The notes beneath the pieces are model-generated. The model made no database searches. It was not told where the DNA came from and saw nothing but the letters and a program-made list of their open reading frames with translations. 64,000 bases of DNA from assembly GCF_040529335.1 (NCBI RefSeq), contig NZ_CP159534.1, positions 3,844,001-3,908,000 of the forward strand, read 5' to 3'. Of the stretch, positions 24,310 through 32,674 are shown in pieces. Origin of the DNA: Streptomyces sp. HUAS MG91. GTDB lineage: Bacteria; Actinomycetota; Actinomycetes; Streptomycetales; Streptomycetaceae. A program made the position numbers and the translations under genes. Position 1 is the first letter of the stretch; each line of letters opens with the position of its first letter.

Positions 24310-25617
24310 GTGAGCACCAGCGCCGAAGCCCCGACACCAGCGACCCCTCCCCCGGCTCCCCCCGCCGTGTCCGCTCGCACCCTGCTGCCGGTCGTCGGGC
24401 CCGCGCTCGTCATCGGCGTCCTGTGCAGCCTGCTGTTCCTGGCCCTGAGCTGGGTCGCCGAGCGCTTGCAGGACGTGCTGTGGGGCGACTTGCCGGACGC
24501 GCTGGGCATCGGCGACTACTCGGCCCTGTGGATCATCGTCATGCTCACCCTGACGGGCGTGCTCGTGGGGCTCGTGATCTGGAAGGTCCCCGGACACGCG
24601 GGCCCCGACCCGGCGACGATGGGCCTGGGCGGCGAGGCGCCGCTGAAGCTGTCCGTGCTGCCCGGCCTCGCGCTCGCCGCCGCCCTGATGCTGGCCGGCG
24701 GGCCCAGCCTCGGCCCCGAGAACCCGATCATCGCGGTCAACGTGGGCCTGATGTTCTGGCTGGGCCGCAGGTTCCTGCCCGCCTCCCCCGCCGCGCTGTG
24801 GCCGAACCTGGCCTCGGCGGCGACCATCGGCGCGCTGTTCGGCACCCCGATCGCCGCCGCCCTGCTGGTCTCCGAGGCGCTCGCGGGCCGCCCGCTGCCG
24901 CTCAAGGGCTCGCTGTGGGACAACCTCTTCGGGCCGCTGCTCGCCGCCACCGCGGGCGCCCTGACCACCACGCTCGTCGCCTCGCCCTCCTTCGACCTGG
25001 GGCTCGCCCGGCTGGCCGAACCGGGCTGGGCCGACCTGCTGTCCGCGATCGTGGTCGCGTGCGCGGCCGCCGCGCTCACCATGGTCGCCGTCTACGCCTT
25101 CCCGTACGTGCACGGCGCCTTCGGGCGGCTCGGCCACCCGATGCTGATGCTGCCCGCCGGCGGTCTGGTCCTCGGGCTGCTCGGGGCGCTCGGCGGCCAT
25201 CTGACCCTGTTCAAGGGGCTCGAAGAGGTCAAGGAGATCGCCGCGGACCCCGACGGCCGCTCGGCCGGCGCGTTCGCCCTGCTGGCCGTGGTGAAGCTGG
25301 CGGCGCTGCTGATCGCGGCGTCCTGCGGGTTCCGCGGCGGGCGGATCTTCCCGGCGGTCTTCGTCGGCGCCGCGTTCGGCCTGTTCGCCCACGCGCTGGT
25401 GCCCGGGGTGAACGCCTCGGTCGGCATCGCGGCGGGCGTCCTCGGCGTACTGCTCGCCGTCACCAGATCGGGCTGGGTCAGCCTCTTCACGGCGGCGGTC
25501 CTCGTCGCCTCGCCCGCGATCATCGCGCTGATGTGCATCGCGTCTTTGCCCGCCTGGCTCCTGGTGACGGGACGGCCGCAGATGCAACTGTCGGAGGAAG
25601 GCGCCTCGTTGCGCTGA
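24310..25617 (+). CDS. ClC-family ion channel/antiporter (YfeO type)
   Basis: 435 residues from GTG 24310, rich in membrane helices. It follows E. coli YfeO closely in motifs: HAGPDPATMGLGGEAP, AGGPSLGPENPI (the GREGP-like selectivity/gating region with its Glu), IGALFGTPIAAALL, and GFRGGRIFPAVFVGAAFGL (the GxFxP region). ClC proteins exchange chloride for protons or conduct chloride; the transport mode of YfeO members is not established. The gadB gene starts 42 bases downstream in the same direction, so the two are likely cotranscribed and may act together in acid stress, where a ClC protein serves as a charge shunt. Confidence 0.88.
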   Translation: MSTSAEAPTPATPPPAPPAVSARTLLPVVGPALVIGVLCSLLFLALSWVAERLQDVLWGDLPDALGIGDYSALWIIVMLTLTGVLVGLVIWKVPGHAGPDPATMGLGGEAPLKLSVLPGLALAAALMLAGGPSLGPENPIIAVNVGLMFWLGRRFLPASPAALWPNLASAATIGALFGTPIAAALLVSEALAGRPLPLKGSLWDNLFGPLLAATAGALTTTLVASPSFDLGLARLAEPGWADLLSAIVVACAAAALTMVAVYAFPYVHGAFGRLGHPMLMLPAGGLVLGLLGALGGHLTLFKGLEEVKEIAADPDGRSAGAFALLAVVKLAALLIAASCGFRGGRIFPAVFVGAAFGLFAHALVPGVNASVGIAAGVLGVLLAVTRSGWVSLFTAAVLVASPAIIALMCIASLPAWLLVTGRPQMQLSEEGASLR

Positions 25618-25659
25618 GCCCGACCCCAACTCCCGGAGCGCACGTAAGGAGTCACGGAC

Positions 25660-27078
25660 ATGTCGCCGCTGCATCAGAGTCCTTCGGAGAAGCCCGGCGA
25701 GCGCACCCTCGCCGTCAACCCCTTCTACGGCGAGGCGAATCCGACCGCCGGCATGACGGACGCGCCGCCCAAGCACAGGCTGCCCGACAACCCCCTGTCG
25801 CCCACGACCGCGTACCAGCTCGTCCATGACGAACTGATGCTGGACGGCAACTCCCGGCTCAACCTGGCCACCTTCGTCACCACGTGGATGGAGCCGCAGG
25901 CCGGCGTCCTCATGGCGGAGTGCCGGGACAAGAACATGATCGACAAGGACGAGTACCCGCGCACGGCCGAGCTGGAGCGGCGCTGCGTCGCCATGCTCGC
26001 CGACCTGTGGAACGCGCCGGACCCCTCGGCCGCCGTGGGCTGCTCCACCACCGGCTCCAGCGAGGCGTGCATGCTCGCCGGGATGGCCCTCAAGCGGCGC
26101 TGGATGAAGAAGAACGCCGACCGCTATCCGTCGCCCGAGGCCCGCCCCAACCTCGTCATGGGCGTGAACGTGCAGGTCTGCTGGGAGAAGTTCTGCAACT
26201 TCTGGGAGATCGAGGCGCGGCAGGTGCCGATGGAGGGCGACCGGTTCCACCTCGACCCGGCGGCCGCGGCCGAGCTGTGCGACGAGAACACCATCGGGGT
26301 CGTCGGCATCCTCGGCTCGACCTTCGACGGGTCGTACGAGCCGATCGCCGAGCTGTGCGCGGCGCTCGACGACCTCCAGGCGCGGACGGGGCTCGACGTC
26401 CCCGTGCACGTGGACGGGGCGTCGGGCGCGATGGTCGCGCCGTTCCTCGACCCGGACCTGGTCTGGGACTTCCGGCTGCCGCGGGTCGCGTCGGTCAACA
26501 CCTCGGGGCACAAGTACGGCCTGGTGTACCCGGGCGTCGGCTGGGTGCTGTGGCGCTCGGCGGACGCGCTGCCCGACGAGCTCGTGTTCCACGTGAACTA
26601 CCTGGGCGGCGACATGCCGACGTTCGCGCTGAACTTCTCGCGGCCGGGCGCCCAGGTGGTCGCCCAGTACTACACGTTCCTGCGGCTCGGCCGGGAGGGC
26701 TACCGGGCGGTGCAGCAGGCGACCCGCGACGTGGCCCGCGGCCTCGCCGAACGCATCGAGGCCCTCGGCGATTTCCAGCTGCTCACGCGGGGCGACGAAC
26801 TGCCCGTGTTCGCGTTCACGACGGCCCCCGACGTGAAGGCGTACGACGTGTTCGACGTGTCCCGGCGGCTGCGCGAGCGGGGCTGGCTGGTCCCGGCGTA
26901 CACCTTCCCCGCGCACCGGGAGGACCTGGCGGTGCTGCGGGTGGTGTGCCGCAACGGCTTCTCGTCCGACCTCGGCGAGCTGTTCGTGCAGGATCTGAAC
27001 CAGCTGCTGCCCGAACTGCGCTGCCAGCCCCACCCGTTCACCCGGGACCGGGCGTCGGCCACGGGCTTCCACCACTGA
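25660..27078 (+). CDS. gadB: Glutamate decarboxylase
   Basis: 472 residues, typical for GadA/GadB; ATG 25660 follows AAGGAG. PLP-dependent group II decarboxylase that turns glutamate plus a proton into GABA and CO2. The cofactor lysine is Lys285 in NTSGHKYGLVYPG; VDGASGAMVAPF holds the Asp that pairs with the pyridine ring, and GCSTTGSSEACMLAG the phosphate-binding residues. A glutamate/GABA antiporter gene is not adjacent, so GABA may be metabolised rather than exported. Lies behind the YfeO-type ClC gene. Confidence 0.95.
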   Translation: MSPLHQSPSEKPGERTLAVNPFYGEANPTAGMTDAPPKHRLPDNPLSPTTAYQLVHDELMLDGNSRLNLATFVTTWMEPQAGVLMAECRDKNMIDKDEYPRTAELERRCVAMLADLWNAPDPSAAVGCSTTGSSEACMLAGMALKRRWMKKNADRYPSPEARPNLVMGVNVQVCWEKFCNFWEIEARQVPMEGDRFHLDPAAAAELCDENTIGVVGILGSTFDGSYEPIAELCAALDDLQARTGLDVPVHVDGASGAMVAPFLDPDLVWDFRLPRVASVNTSGHKYGLVYPGVGWVLWRSADALPDELVFHVNYLGGDMPTFALNFSRPGAQVVAQYYTFLRLGREGYRAVQQATRDVARGLAERIEALGDFQLLTRGDELPVFAFTTAPDVKAYDVFDVSRRLRERGWLVPAYTFPAHREDLAVLRVVCRNGFSSDLGELFVQDLNQLLPELRCQPHPFTRDRASATGFHH

Positions 27079-27090
27079 GGGCGCGGGCCG

Positions 27091-27735
27091 CTACAGCCGG
27101 TCGCCGGGGTGCCGCTCGCCCGTCGCGTACGGGTTCACCGCACCGTCCTTCAGCACCCCGACGAACGGCTCCCCGGCCTCGCCCGCGAAGACGTACGCCC
27201 CGCCCTCGATCCGCCCGATGAGCCCCTCGGTCCACTCCGCGCCGAAGTCCGCGGAGTGGACCCAGTAGTTCATGATCTCGCCGATGTGCCCGAGCTGTGC
27301 GGGCCCCTCCTCGGGCGTGTAGTACCCGGTGACGGTGGACCGCCAGGCGCCGATGGAGCGCAGCCGCTCCTTGAGCAGCGACACCACCTCGGCCCGCGGC
27401 AGGTCCACCATGCCGCCGAGCGCGGCCACGAGGACGTCGGGCTTCTGGCCGTACGAGACCAGGGCCGCGCGCAGCAGCCGCAGGTACTCCTCGTCACCGT
27501 GCCCGGTGATCTCGTACTCGGTGCGCGGCGGACCGCCGGCCGTGGACGGCGCGATCTCGTGCGCGAGGAGCAGTCCCTGCTTCGCCATCTGTTTCAGCGC
27601 GTGGTAGACCGAGCCGGGCTTGGCGTTCGACCACTCGTGGGCGCCCCAGTACTCCAGGTCGCTGCGGACCTGGTAGCCGTGCGCACGGCCGTGCTGGCGT
27701 ACGGCGTTGAGCACCAGGAGGCGGATGGCTGACAT
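27091..27735 (-). CDS. PadR family transcriptional regulator
   Basis: 214 residues. The N-terminal winged helix is clear (VLNAVRQHGRAHGYQVRSDLE, then KPGSVYHALKQMAKQGLL and the beta-wing PPRTEYEITGHGDEEYLRLL). The C-terminal half follows the Vir-like AcrR type of PadR, with LLKERLRSIGAWRSTVTGYY as part of the dimer helix. The inducer and targets are unknown; PadR genes usually repress themselves and a neighbouring transporter or detoxification gene. The nearest gene is the DinB-like protein gene 18 bases upstream in the same direction, which suggests an operon; gadB is convergent. Confidence 0.88.
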   Translation of the reverse strand: MSAIRLLVLNAVRQHGRAHGYQVRSDLEYWGAHEWSNAKPGSVYHALKQMAKQGLLLAHEIAPSTAGGPPRTEYEITGHGDEEYLRLLRAALVSYGQKPDVLVAALGGMVDLPRAEVVSLLKERLRSIGAWRSTVTGYYTPEEGPAQLGHIGEIMNYWVHSADFGAEWTEGLIGRIEGGAYVFAGEAGEPFVGVLKDGAVNPYATGERHPGDRL

Positions 27736-27753
27736 GCGCCTCAGCGTAGGACG

Positions 27754-28284
27754 TCACCGGAAGGACTGGGCCACCAGCTCGAAGGCGGTCTTCCCGTCCA
27801 GGCTCTCGCGGATGATGTCGGCGTGTCCGGCGTGCCGGGCGGTCTCCCTGATCAGGTGCAGGCCGAGCCAGCGCAGCGAGACCTCCTGGCCGTCGGGGAA
27901 CCAGGGCTCGTCCGGCAGCGGGAAGGTGTCGTCGAGGCTGGGGGCCGCGCGGAAGAACTCCTCGGTGCCCGCGGCCACCTCGTCCCAGAAGGCGAGCACC
28001 GACTTCACCGTCTCGCCGTCGAGGAGGCGGAACCCGTCCGCGTACTCCTCGCGGCTGCGCTCGGCGCCCGTGCGCCGGGCGAGGTCGATCCAGCCCTTCT
28101 CGACCTGGGCCACGTGCTTGGCGAGGCCCACCAGGGACAGGTCGCTCGCGGTCGGCTTCGACGACGCCTGCTCGTCGGTGAGGCCCAGCAGGGCGCGCCG
28201 GAGGCCGCCGCGCTGCTCCTCGATGAAGGCCAGGAGCGCCCCGCGCTCGTCGCCACGGGCCTCGGGGTTCACATGCATGACCAT
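27754..28284 (-). CDS. DinB/DUF664 family four-helix protein
   Basis: 176 residues from ATG 28284 (GAAAGG eight bases upstream). It shows the DinB_2/DUF664 pattern: helix 1 with ALLAFIEEQRGGLRRALLGL, then LSLVGLAKHVAQVEKGWID with the first metal-binding His, and LRWLGLHLIRETARHAGHADIIRESLDG with the two histidines that complete a mycothiol-dependent enzyme-type metal triad. Members act as thiol-dependent transferases or isomerases in actinobacteria, so a detoxification role is plausible. The PadR gene follows after 18 bases and may regulate it. Confidence 0.87.
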   Translation of the reverse strand: MVMHVNPEARGDERGALLAFIEEQRGGLRRALLGLTDEQASSKPTASDLSLVGLAKHVAQVEKGWIDLARRTGAERSREEYADGFRLLDGETVKSVLAFWDEVAAGTEEFFRAAPSLDDTFPLPDEPWFPDGQEVSLRWLGLHLIRETARHAGHADIIRESLDGKTAFELVAQSFR

Positions 28285-28645
28285 CGGGCTGCCTTTCGTC
28301 GTGCGCTGCTCTTGCTCGGTACGGACGAAGGTAGACAGGCTCGCGGTCAGGTTCTGTCCTCAACGGTGAACGCGGTCACACGTGTTTCGTGGCGGGAACA
28401 CTCCGGGCGGACGAGGACGTTCGCATGGCGGGCGGATGCCGGGGCAGACGATGGCATAGCTGTAACCATGGGAACACCGCGCGTGCACGTGCATCTGCCC
28501 ATGCAGCTGCATATGAACGCAGCTATGATCCAGGGCAGGTCGGGGCAGCTCACCGCTGCCGTGACACCAGTTGACAGACCGCCACGGGACCGGGCGGATC
28601 CGTTCACTCATGCGGCATTTACAGCACCACCACCGGGAGCGAACC
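28285..28645. other. 361-base regulatory intergenic region
   Basis: No coding sequence is supported here. It holds the promoter of the DinB gene on the minus strand and, on the plus strand, the 25-bp motif at 28481-28505 with a -10 box at 28524-28529 for the DUF397 gene, leaving a leader of about 110 bases. Confidence 0.6.
28481..28529 (+). promoter_or_regulatory. Shared 25-bp motif plus -10 box upstream of the DUF397 gene
   Basis: The motif at 28481-28505 contains the palindrome TGCACGTGCA followed by TCTGCCC and ends in ATGCA. A 17-bp spacer after ATGCAG leads to TATGAT (28524-28529), a good -10. A 24/25-identical copy occupies the same place relative to a -10 box before the anti-sigma ATPase gene (29567-29591, minus strand). 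The motif covers the -35 region, where there is no TTGACA, suggesting a regulator-dependent promoter. Confidence 0.65.
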
Positions 28646-28888
28646 GTGGACCACGTGTACAACGGCATGGCGGCCACGGAGTTGCACGGAGTGGTCTGGC
28701 AGAAGAGCCGGCACAGCAACTCCCAGGGATCCTGTGTGGAGTTCGCGAAACTGCCCGGCGGCCGGGTGGCCGTGCGCAACTCCAACTTCCCCGAGGGGCC
28801 CGCGCTCGTCTACACCCCGGCCGAGATCGCGGCGATGCTGCTCGGCGTGAAGGACGGGGAGTTCGACCATCTGGTGGCCGGCGCGTGA
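28646..28888 (+). CDS. DUF397 domain protein
   Basis: 80 residues from GTG 28646 (GGGAGCG upstream); upstream in-frame starts at 28571 or 28610 lack a ribosome site. The DUF397 pattern is complete: VVWQKSRHSNSQGSCVEFAKL, then RVAVRNSNFPEGPALVYTPAEI. These small proteins are encoded almost always beside an XRE-DUF5753 regulator and often an RsbW-like ATPase, as here and at the whiJ and abaA loci; they are thought to bind and relieve the DNA-binding partner, but no biochemical activity is established. Confidence 0.9.
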   Translation: MDHVYNGMAATELHGVVWQKSRHSNSQGSCVEFAKLPGGRVAVRNSNFPEGPALVYTPAEIAAMLLGVKDGEFDHLVAGA

Positions 28889-28992
28889 CGATCCGCGCCG
28901 AACACGCCTTCGTACGGCGAGGGTTGGACCGACGCGCGTAGACAACGGACCTGCCGACCACTACCCGTCCGTATGCCGGGACGGGCCCGTCT

Positions 28993-29493
28993 TCAGAGCC
29001 TGAACAGCGCCCAGACGACCTTGCCGCTCAGCCTCCCGGCCAGCGGGTGCCAGCCCCAGCCGTCGCTGAAGGAGCCGACGAGGAAGAGGCCGCGGCCCGA
29101 CTCCGCGGAGAAGTCGTCCACGACGTCCTCGCGGTCCCCGATCTCCGGGCTGTCGTCGCTCGGGTCGCGCACCGCGCACACCACCCGCGAGGTCCAGCGC
29201 ATCAGGTGCAGCCGCACCGGCGGGTCCTGGCCGTGCGGGGCGTCCGCCGGCAGGGCATGCCGCAGGGCGTTGGTGACCAGTTCGGAGACGACCAGACAGA
29301 TGTCGTCGAAGCGCTCGGCCACGTCCCAGTCGGACAGCGTGCGGCGGGTGAACTCCCGGGCGCTGCGCACCGCTTCGTACCGGGCCGGCAGCGCGCAGGA
29401 CGCGGCGCTGGAGACGGCCGAGGGATCGATGGGGGGAAGACCCTGCCGTAACACGTCGGCAGACTCGAGCATGGTCGATCCGTTCGTCCCCAT
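28993..29493 (-). CDS. RsbW-like anti-sigma/serine kinase (HATPase_c) protein
   Basis: 166 residues from ATG 29493 (GGGGAGTG nine bases upstream); longer starts at 29544 and 29628 would translate the promoter motif. The GHKL ATP-binding fold is seen from about residue 30: ARYEAVRSAREFTRRTL, the N box VSELVTNALRHAL, and a G2-type box GRGLFLVGSFSDGWGW, with VCAVRDPSDDSPEI in place of the DxGxG box. Relatives phosphorylate anti-anti-sigma proteins or bind sigma factors. It lies between the DUF397 gene (convergent, 104 bases) and the XRE gene (divergent, 256 bases), forming a typical Streptomyces regulatory triad. Confidence 0.88.
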   Translation of the reverse strand: MGTNGSTMLESADVLRQGLPPIDPSAVSSAASCALPARYEAVRSAREFTRRTLSDWDVAERFDDICLVVSELVTNALRHALPADAPHGQDPPVRLHLMRWTSRVVCAVRDPSDDSPEIGDREDVVDDFSAESGRGLFLVGSFSDGWGWHPLAGRLSGKVVWALFRL

Positions 29494-29542
29494 GCGAGGC
29501 ACTCCCCAGTTTCGCAGTACGTAGCGAGCGGTGGTGACGGCC

Positions 29543-29591
29543 ATCGTTCCGAATGCGTACACCGGATGCAAGGGCAGATGCACGTGCACGC
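29543..29591 (-). promoter_or_regulatory. Shared 25-bp motif plus -10 box upstream of the anti-sigma ATPase gene
   Basis: On the minus strand the motif runs 29591-29567 (palindrome TGCACGTGCA, then TCTGCCC, ending TTGCA). TTGCAT (29571-29566) can serve as -35; 17 bases later AACGAT (29548-29543) is a candidate -10, and the gene starts about 43 bases beyond the predicted transcript start. It could also affect the divergent XRE gene. Confidence 0.6.
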
Positions 29592-29749
29592 GCCAGACTT
29601 GGACGTTCCCGTACCGCTTCTTGCTCATTTCTCCCTACGACTTCTTGCGCAGCCCTTTCGTGATCTTTCCGTTTCTGTAACCAAGCGAGTACGCGGCGGA
29701 GCGTTTAAGTGGCAGACTTCGCTCCCTGAACCAATGGGGAGGAAGAGAC

Positions 29750-30619
29750 GTGACCGCTGGGGAGTCGAGCGGCTCGGTGGTGCGGCGCATTCTGCTGGGC
29801 TCACAACTGAGGCGCCTGAGGGAATCGCGTGGCATCACGAGGGAGGCCGCCGGCTACTCGATCCGCGCCTCCGAATCGAAGATCAGCCGCTTGGAGTTGG
29901 GACGGGTGAGCTTCAAGGCGAGGGATGTCGAGGACCTGCTGACGCTCTACGGCGTGACCGACGGGACCGAGCGCGAGGCCCTGCTCTCGCTCGTCAAGGA
30001 GGCCAACGTCGCGGGCTGGTGGCACAGTTACTCGGACGTGCTGCCAGGCTGGTTCCAGACCTATGTCGGTCTGGAGGGCGCCGCGTCGCTGATCCGCGGG
30101 TACGAGGCCCAGTTCGTGCACGGCCTGCTCCAGACCGAGGCGTACGCGCACGCGGTGGTGGCCCAGGGCATGCGCGGCGCGTCCGCCGAGGACATCGACC
30201 GGCGGGTCTCGCTGCGCCTCGCGCGGCAGAAGGTCCTGGTCGCCGAGAGCGCGCCGCACGTCAGCCTGGTGCTCGACGAGGCCGCGCTGCGCCGGGTGCA
30301 CGGCGGGCCCGAGGTGATGCGCGGACAGCTGGAGCATCTGATCGAGGCGGCCGAACTGCCGCATCTCACGCTCCAGATCATGCCGTTCAGCCACGGCTGG
30401 CACGCGGGCGAGTCGGGCACCTTCACCCTGCTCACCTTCCCCGAGTCCGACCTCTCGGACGTCGTCTTCCTCGAACAGCTCACCAGCGCGCTCTATCTGG
30501 ACAAGCGCGAGGACGTCACCCAGTACGAGAAGGCGATGGTGGATCTGCAGGCGCAGTGCCCGTCGCCGGAGGAGAGCGCGCGGCTGCTGCGCCGCGTTCT
30601 GGCCGAACTGCCGGACTGA
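29750..30619 (+). CDS. XRE-family regulator with DUF5753 domain (WhiJ-like)
   Basis: 289 residues from GTG 29750 (GGGGAGGAAGAG upstream). The helix-turn-helix of residues 14-70 is well formed (LGSQLRRLRESRGITREAAG, IRASESKISRLELGRV), and residues 100-285 are the DUF5753 domain (SYSDVLPGWFQTYVGLEGAA, GLLQTEAYAHAVV, MPFSHGWHAGESGTFTLL). WhiJ, AbaA-OrfA and many paralogues share this plan and act with DUF397 proteins in development and antibiotic control; a metabolite ligand for DUF5753 is suspected but unknown. It belongs to the triad with the anti-sigma ATPase and DUF397 genes. Confidence 0.92.
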   Translation: MTAGESSGSVVRRILLGSQLRRLRESRGITREAAGYSIRASESKISRLELGRVSFKARDVEDLLTLYGVTDGTEREALLSLVKEANVAGWWHSYSDVLPGWFQTYVGLEGAASLIRGYEAQFVHGLLQTEAYAHAVVAQGMRGASAEDIDRRVSLRLARQKVLVAESAPHVSLVLDEAALRRVHGGPEVMRGQLEHLIEAAELPHLTLQIMPFSHGWHAGESGTFTLLTFPESDLSDVVFLEQLTSALYLDKREDVTQYEKAMVDLQAQCPSPEESARLLRRVLAELPD

Positions 30620-30728
30620 ATTCGCTTAACTCCAACAGCAGTTGATCGAACCCTTGCGTCAACCGGGCACCTCCGGTCGTACGATGACGGAATCTCAGGT
30701 GTCCGGCGCTGCAGCAAGGGAACTCACC

Positions 30729-32195
30729 ATGGCCCTCCCGTCCTACTTCACCGAACTGGACCGCCAGTACATCGACGGCGAATGGCGCACCGGGCGGGGC
30801 GCGTGGGACATCATCGACCTCAACCCGTACACCGGTGACAAGCTCGCCGCGATCACCGTCGCCTCGGTGGAGGAGATCGACGAGGCGTACCGGGCCGCCG
30901 AGCGGGCGCAGAAGGAGTGGGCGAAGACCACCGCGCACGCGCGCCGGGCGGTCTTCGAGCGGGCGCTGCACCTGGTCGAGGAGCGCGAGCCGGAGATCGC
31001 CGAGGCGATCATCGACGAGCTCGGCGGCACCCGTGTGAAGGCCGGGTTCGAGCTGCACCTCGCCAAGGAGTTCCTGCGCGAGTCGATCCGGCTGACGGGC
31101 CTGCCGCAGGGCGAGGTGATCCCGTCACCGGTGGACGGCAAGGAGAACCGGCTCTACCGCGTGCCGGTCGGGGTCGTCGGCGTCATCTCGCCGTTCAACT
31201 TCCCCTTCCTGCTCTCCCTGAAGTCGGTGGCCCCCGCCCTGGCGCTGGGCAACGGCGTGGTCCTCAAGCCGCACCAGGACACCCCCGTCTGCGGCGGCTC
31301 GCTGATCGCGAAGATCTTCGAGGACGCGGGACTGCCGGCCGGGCTGCTCAACGTGGTCATCACCGACATCGCCGAGATAGGCGACACGCTCCTGACCCAC
31401 CCGGTGCCGAAGGTGATCTCCTTCACCGGCTCGGACAAGATCGGGCAGCACGTGGCGACGGTGTGCGCCGCGCAGTTCAAGTACGTGGTCCTGGAGCTGG
31501 GCGGGAACAGCGCGCTGACGGTCCTCGACGACGCCGACATCGACTACGCCGTCAACGCGGCCGTGTTCAGCCGCTTCGTCCACCAGGGCCAGGTCTGCAT
31601 GGCCGCCAACCGGATCCTCGTGGACCGCAGGGTCGAGGAGGAGTTCACCCGGAAGTTCGTCGCCAAGGTCAAGACCCTGAAGGCGGGCGACCCGCGCGAC
31701 CCGGAGACCGTGATCGGCCCGGTCATCAGCTCCAACCAGGCGGACGCGCTCTCCGGCGTCGTGGAGCAGGCGCTCGCCGAGGGCGCGACGGCGCTGGTGC
31801 GCGGCGGCGTCGAGGGCAATGTCATCGAGCCGGTGGTGCTGACCGGGCTGCCCGCCGACTCCCCCGTGCTGCGGCAGGAAATCTTCGGGCCGGTGGCGCT
31901 GCTGATCCCGTTCGACGGGGACGCGGAGGCGGTGCGGATCGCCAACGACACCCCGTACGGGCTGAGCGGGGCCGTGCACACGGCCGATGTCGAGCGGGGC
32001 GTGGCGTTCGCCCAGCAGATCGACACGGGCATGATCCACGTCAACGACGGGACCGTGCACGACGAGCCGCTCGTGGCGTTCGGCGGCGAGAAGCGCTCGG
32101 GCATCGGGCGGCTCAACGGCAGCGCGACGGTCGAGGCCTTCACCACCCAGAAGTGGATCTCGGTGCAGCACGGCAGGTCCCGCTTCCCCTTCTAG
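30729..32195 (+). CDS. NAD(P)-dependent aldehyde dehydrogenase
   Basis: 488 residues from ATG 30729 (AAGGGA upstream). The catalytic cysteine is Cys290 in HQGQVCMAANR, the general base Glu256 in LELGGNSAL; the nucleotide fold shows PFNFPFLLSLKSVAPALALG and SFTGSDKIG. The pattern is closest to the benzaldehyde/salicylaldehyde/vanillin type of ALDH rather than to betaine or acetaldehyde dehydrogenases, but substrate cannot be fixed. Transcribed alone; a possible promoter includes TACGAT before the start. Its stop is 34 bases from the convergent ribosomal protein gene. Confidence 0.92.
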   Translation: MALPSYFTELDRQYIDGEWRTGRGAWDIIDLNPYTGDKLAAITVASVEEIDEAYRAAERAQKEWAKTTAHARRAVFERALHLVEEREPEIAEAIIDELGGTRVKAGFELHLAKEFLRESIRLTGLPQGEVIPSPVDGKENRLYRVPVGVVGVISPFNFPFLLSLKSVAPALALGNGVVLKPHQDTPVCGGSLIAKIFEDAGLPAGLLNVVITDIAEIGDTLLTHPVPKVISFTGSDKIGQHVATVCAAQFKYVVLELGGNSALTVLDDADIDYAVNAAVFSRFVHQGQVCMAANRILVDRRVEEEFTRKFVAKVKTLKAGDPRDPETVIGPVISSNQADALSGVVEQALAEGATALVRGGVEGNVIEPVVLTGLPADSPVLRQEIFGPVALLIPFDGDAEAVRIANDTPYGLSGAVHTADVERGVAFAQQIDTGMIHVNDGTVHDEPLVAFGGEKRSGIGRLNGSATVEAFTTQKWISVQHGRSRFPF

Positions 32196-32229
32196 TCCAC
32201 GGGGACGCGCGGGACCCGCCGCTCGCCGC

Positions 32230-32499
32230 TCACCTGCCGGACTTCGCGGCGCCGGACGTCCTCGCGTACCGGCGCTCGAAGCGCTCGACGCGTCCGGCGG
32301 TGTCCAGCACGCGCTGGTTACCGGTGTAGAAGGGGTGGCTGACGTCGGAGATCTCGACGTCGACGACGGGATACGTGTGCCCGTCCGCCCACTCGACCGT
32401 CTTCTCGCTCGTCATGGTCGAGCGGGTCAGGAAGGCGTGGTTCGCGGCACGGTCGCGGAAGACGACCGGGCCGTAGGCGGGGTGGATCGCGGTGTTCAT
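32230..32499 (-). CDS. rpmE2: Ribosomal protein L31 type B (zinc-free)
   Basis: 89 residues. It has the B-type length and core ([42 protein letters not shown]) and lacks the Cys pairs of the zinc-binding L31, so it can replace that protein on ribosomes when zinc is scarce. It is the second gene of an operon with the L33 paralogue; GAGGAGCG inside the end of the L33 gene is its ribosome site, and the genes are four bases apart. The operon has a Zur box at its promoter. The zinc-free L28 and S14 genes that accompany this pair in S. coelicolor are not present here. Confidence 0.95.
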   Translation of the reverse strand: MNTAIHPAYGPVVFRDRAANHAFLTRSTMTSEKTVEWADGHTYPVVDVEISDVSHPFYTGNQRVLDTAGRVERFERRYARTSGAAKSGR

Positions 32500-32503
32500 G
32501 CGG

Positions 32504-32668
32504 TCAGCGCTCCTCTCGGAAGTCGACGTGCCGGCCCACGACGGGGTCGTACTTGCGCAGGGTCATGCGGTCGGGGTCGTTGCGCCGGTTCTTGCGGGTG
32601 ACGTAGGTGAAGCCCGTGCCCTCGGTGGACTTGAGCCTGATCACTGGACGGAGTTCGTTGCGAGCCAT
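32504..32668 (-). CDS. rpmG2: Ribosomal protein L33, zinc-free paralogue
   Basis: 54 residues, starting [19 protein letters not shown] and ending RHVDFREER. The four zinc-binding cysteines of the C+ form are absent, so this is the C- form induced on zinc starvation to release ribosomal zinc. No ribosome-binding sequence precedes the ATG; instead, a TTGAAA-17-TAAAAT promoter ends six bases before it, so the mRNA should be leaderless. First gene of the rpmG2-rpmE2 operon. Confidence 0.95.
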   Translation of the reverse strand: MARNELRPVIRLKSTEGTGFTYVTRKNRRNDPDRMTLRKYDPVVGRHVDFREER

Positions 32669-32674
32669 GCCGGC

